Assembly: GCA_049366815.1 (NCBI GenBank) | Contig: JBMNCO010000052.1 | Coordinates: 1-5,214, forward strand | From: CAYNYM01 sp049366815 | Lineage (GTDB): Bacteria; Desulfobacterota; DSM-4660; Desulfatiglandales; HGW-15 | Length of the DNA stretch: 5,214 bases | Reading direction: 5' to 3' | Shown here: piece by piece, positions 5,163-5,214 of the stretch | Layout: every line of letters starts with the position of its first letter | Numbering within the stretch: position 1 is the first letter of the stretch | Made by a program: the position numbers and the translations under genes | Notes under the pieces: model-generated | What the model was told of the DNA's origin: nothing | The model's input: only the letters and a program-made list of their open reading frames with translations | The model's database searches: none

Positions 5163-5214
5163 TCATGCTCCCTTTCTGAAGTGACCAGCGGGAGCTTCGG
5201 AACGTAAGAAAGGG

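Overview
The window is an ordinary-looking bacterial chromosomal segment. Its organism is probably a Gram-negative anaerobe of the Desulfobacterota (deltaproteobacterial) type. I infer this from a System II (ResB/CcsA) cytochrome c maturation pair, a DUF481 outer-membrane-type protein with a Sec signal peptide, and a cytidylate-kinase-like protein carrying a BON domain. This taxonomic guess rests on protein style only. There are no tRNA or rRNA genes, CRISPR arrays, insertion sequences or prophage genes.

Layout, left to right. (1) At the left edge a minus-strand gene begins: a strong Shine-Dalgarno sequence precedes an ATG at 4..2, and the gene runs out of the window. (2) A divergent intergenic region (about 5-388) carries a predicted promoter for each direction and three inverted repeats. 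(3) resB (389-1804, +) and ccsA (2035-2877, +) encode the two membrane halves of the System II heme export and cytochrome c ligation machine. They are separated by an unusually long 230-bp spacer with a hairpin just before the ccsA ribosome binding site. (4) A 253-bp intergenic region holds a good terminator-like stem, two perfect inverted repeats, and a consensus -10 box with an operator-like dyad where the -35 box should be. (5) A monocistronic DUF481 protein gene (3131-4159, +) with an excellent ribosome binding site. (6) A short convergent spacer with a modest terminator candidate. (7) A minus-strand gene (4284-5102) for a cytidylate-kinase-2-family protein fused to a C-terminal BON domain. 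(8) A 112-bp right-edge leader whose minus-strand frames are open enough that the end of an upstream gene may enter there.

Functionally, ResB and CcsA work together: they move heme across the cytoplasmic membrane, keep it reduced and attach it to CXXCH motifs of apocytochromes. The thioredoxin-like reductant (ResA/CcsX) and CcdA/DsbD that complete System II are not in the window. The DUF481 protein and the kinase-BON protein have no evident link to cytochrome assembly. I did not find a convincing undescribed multi-gene system. The best leads are the kinase-BON architecture with a degenerate P-loop, and the dense inverted repeats in the gene-flanking DNA.
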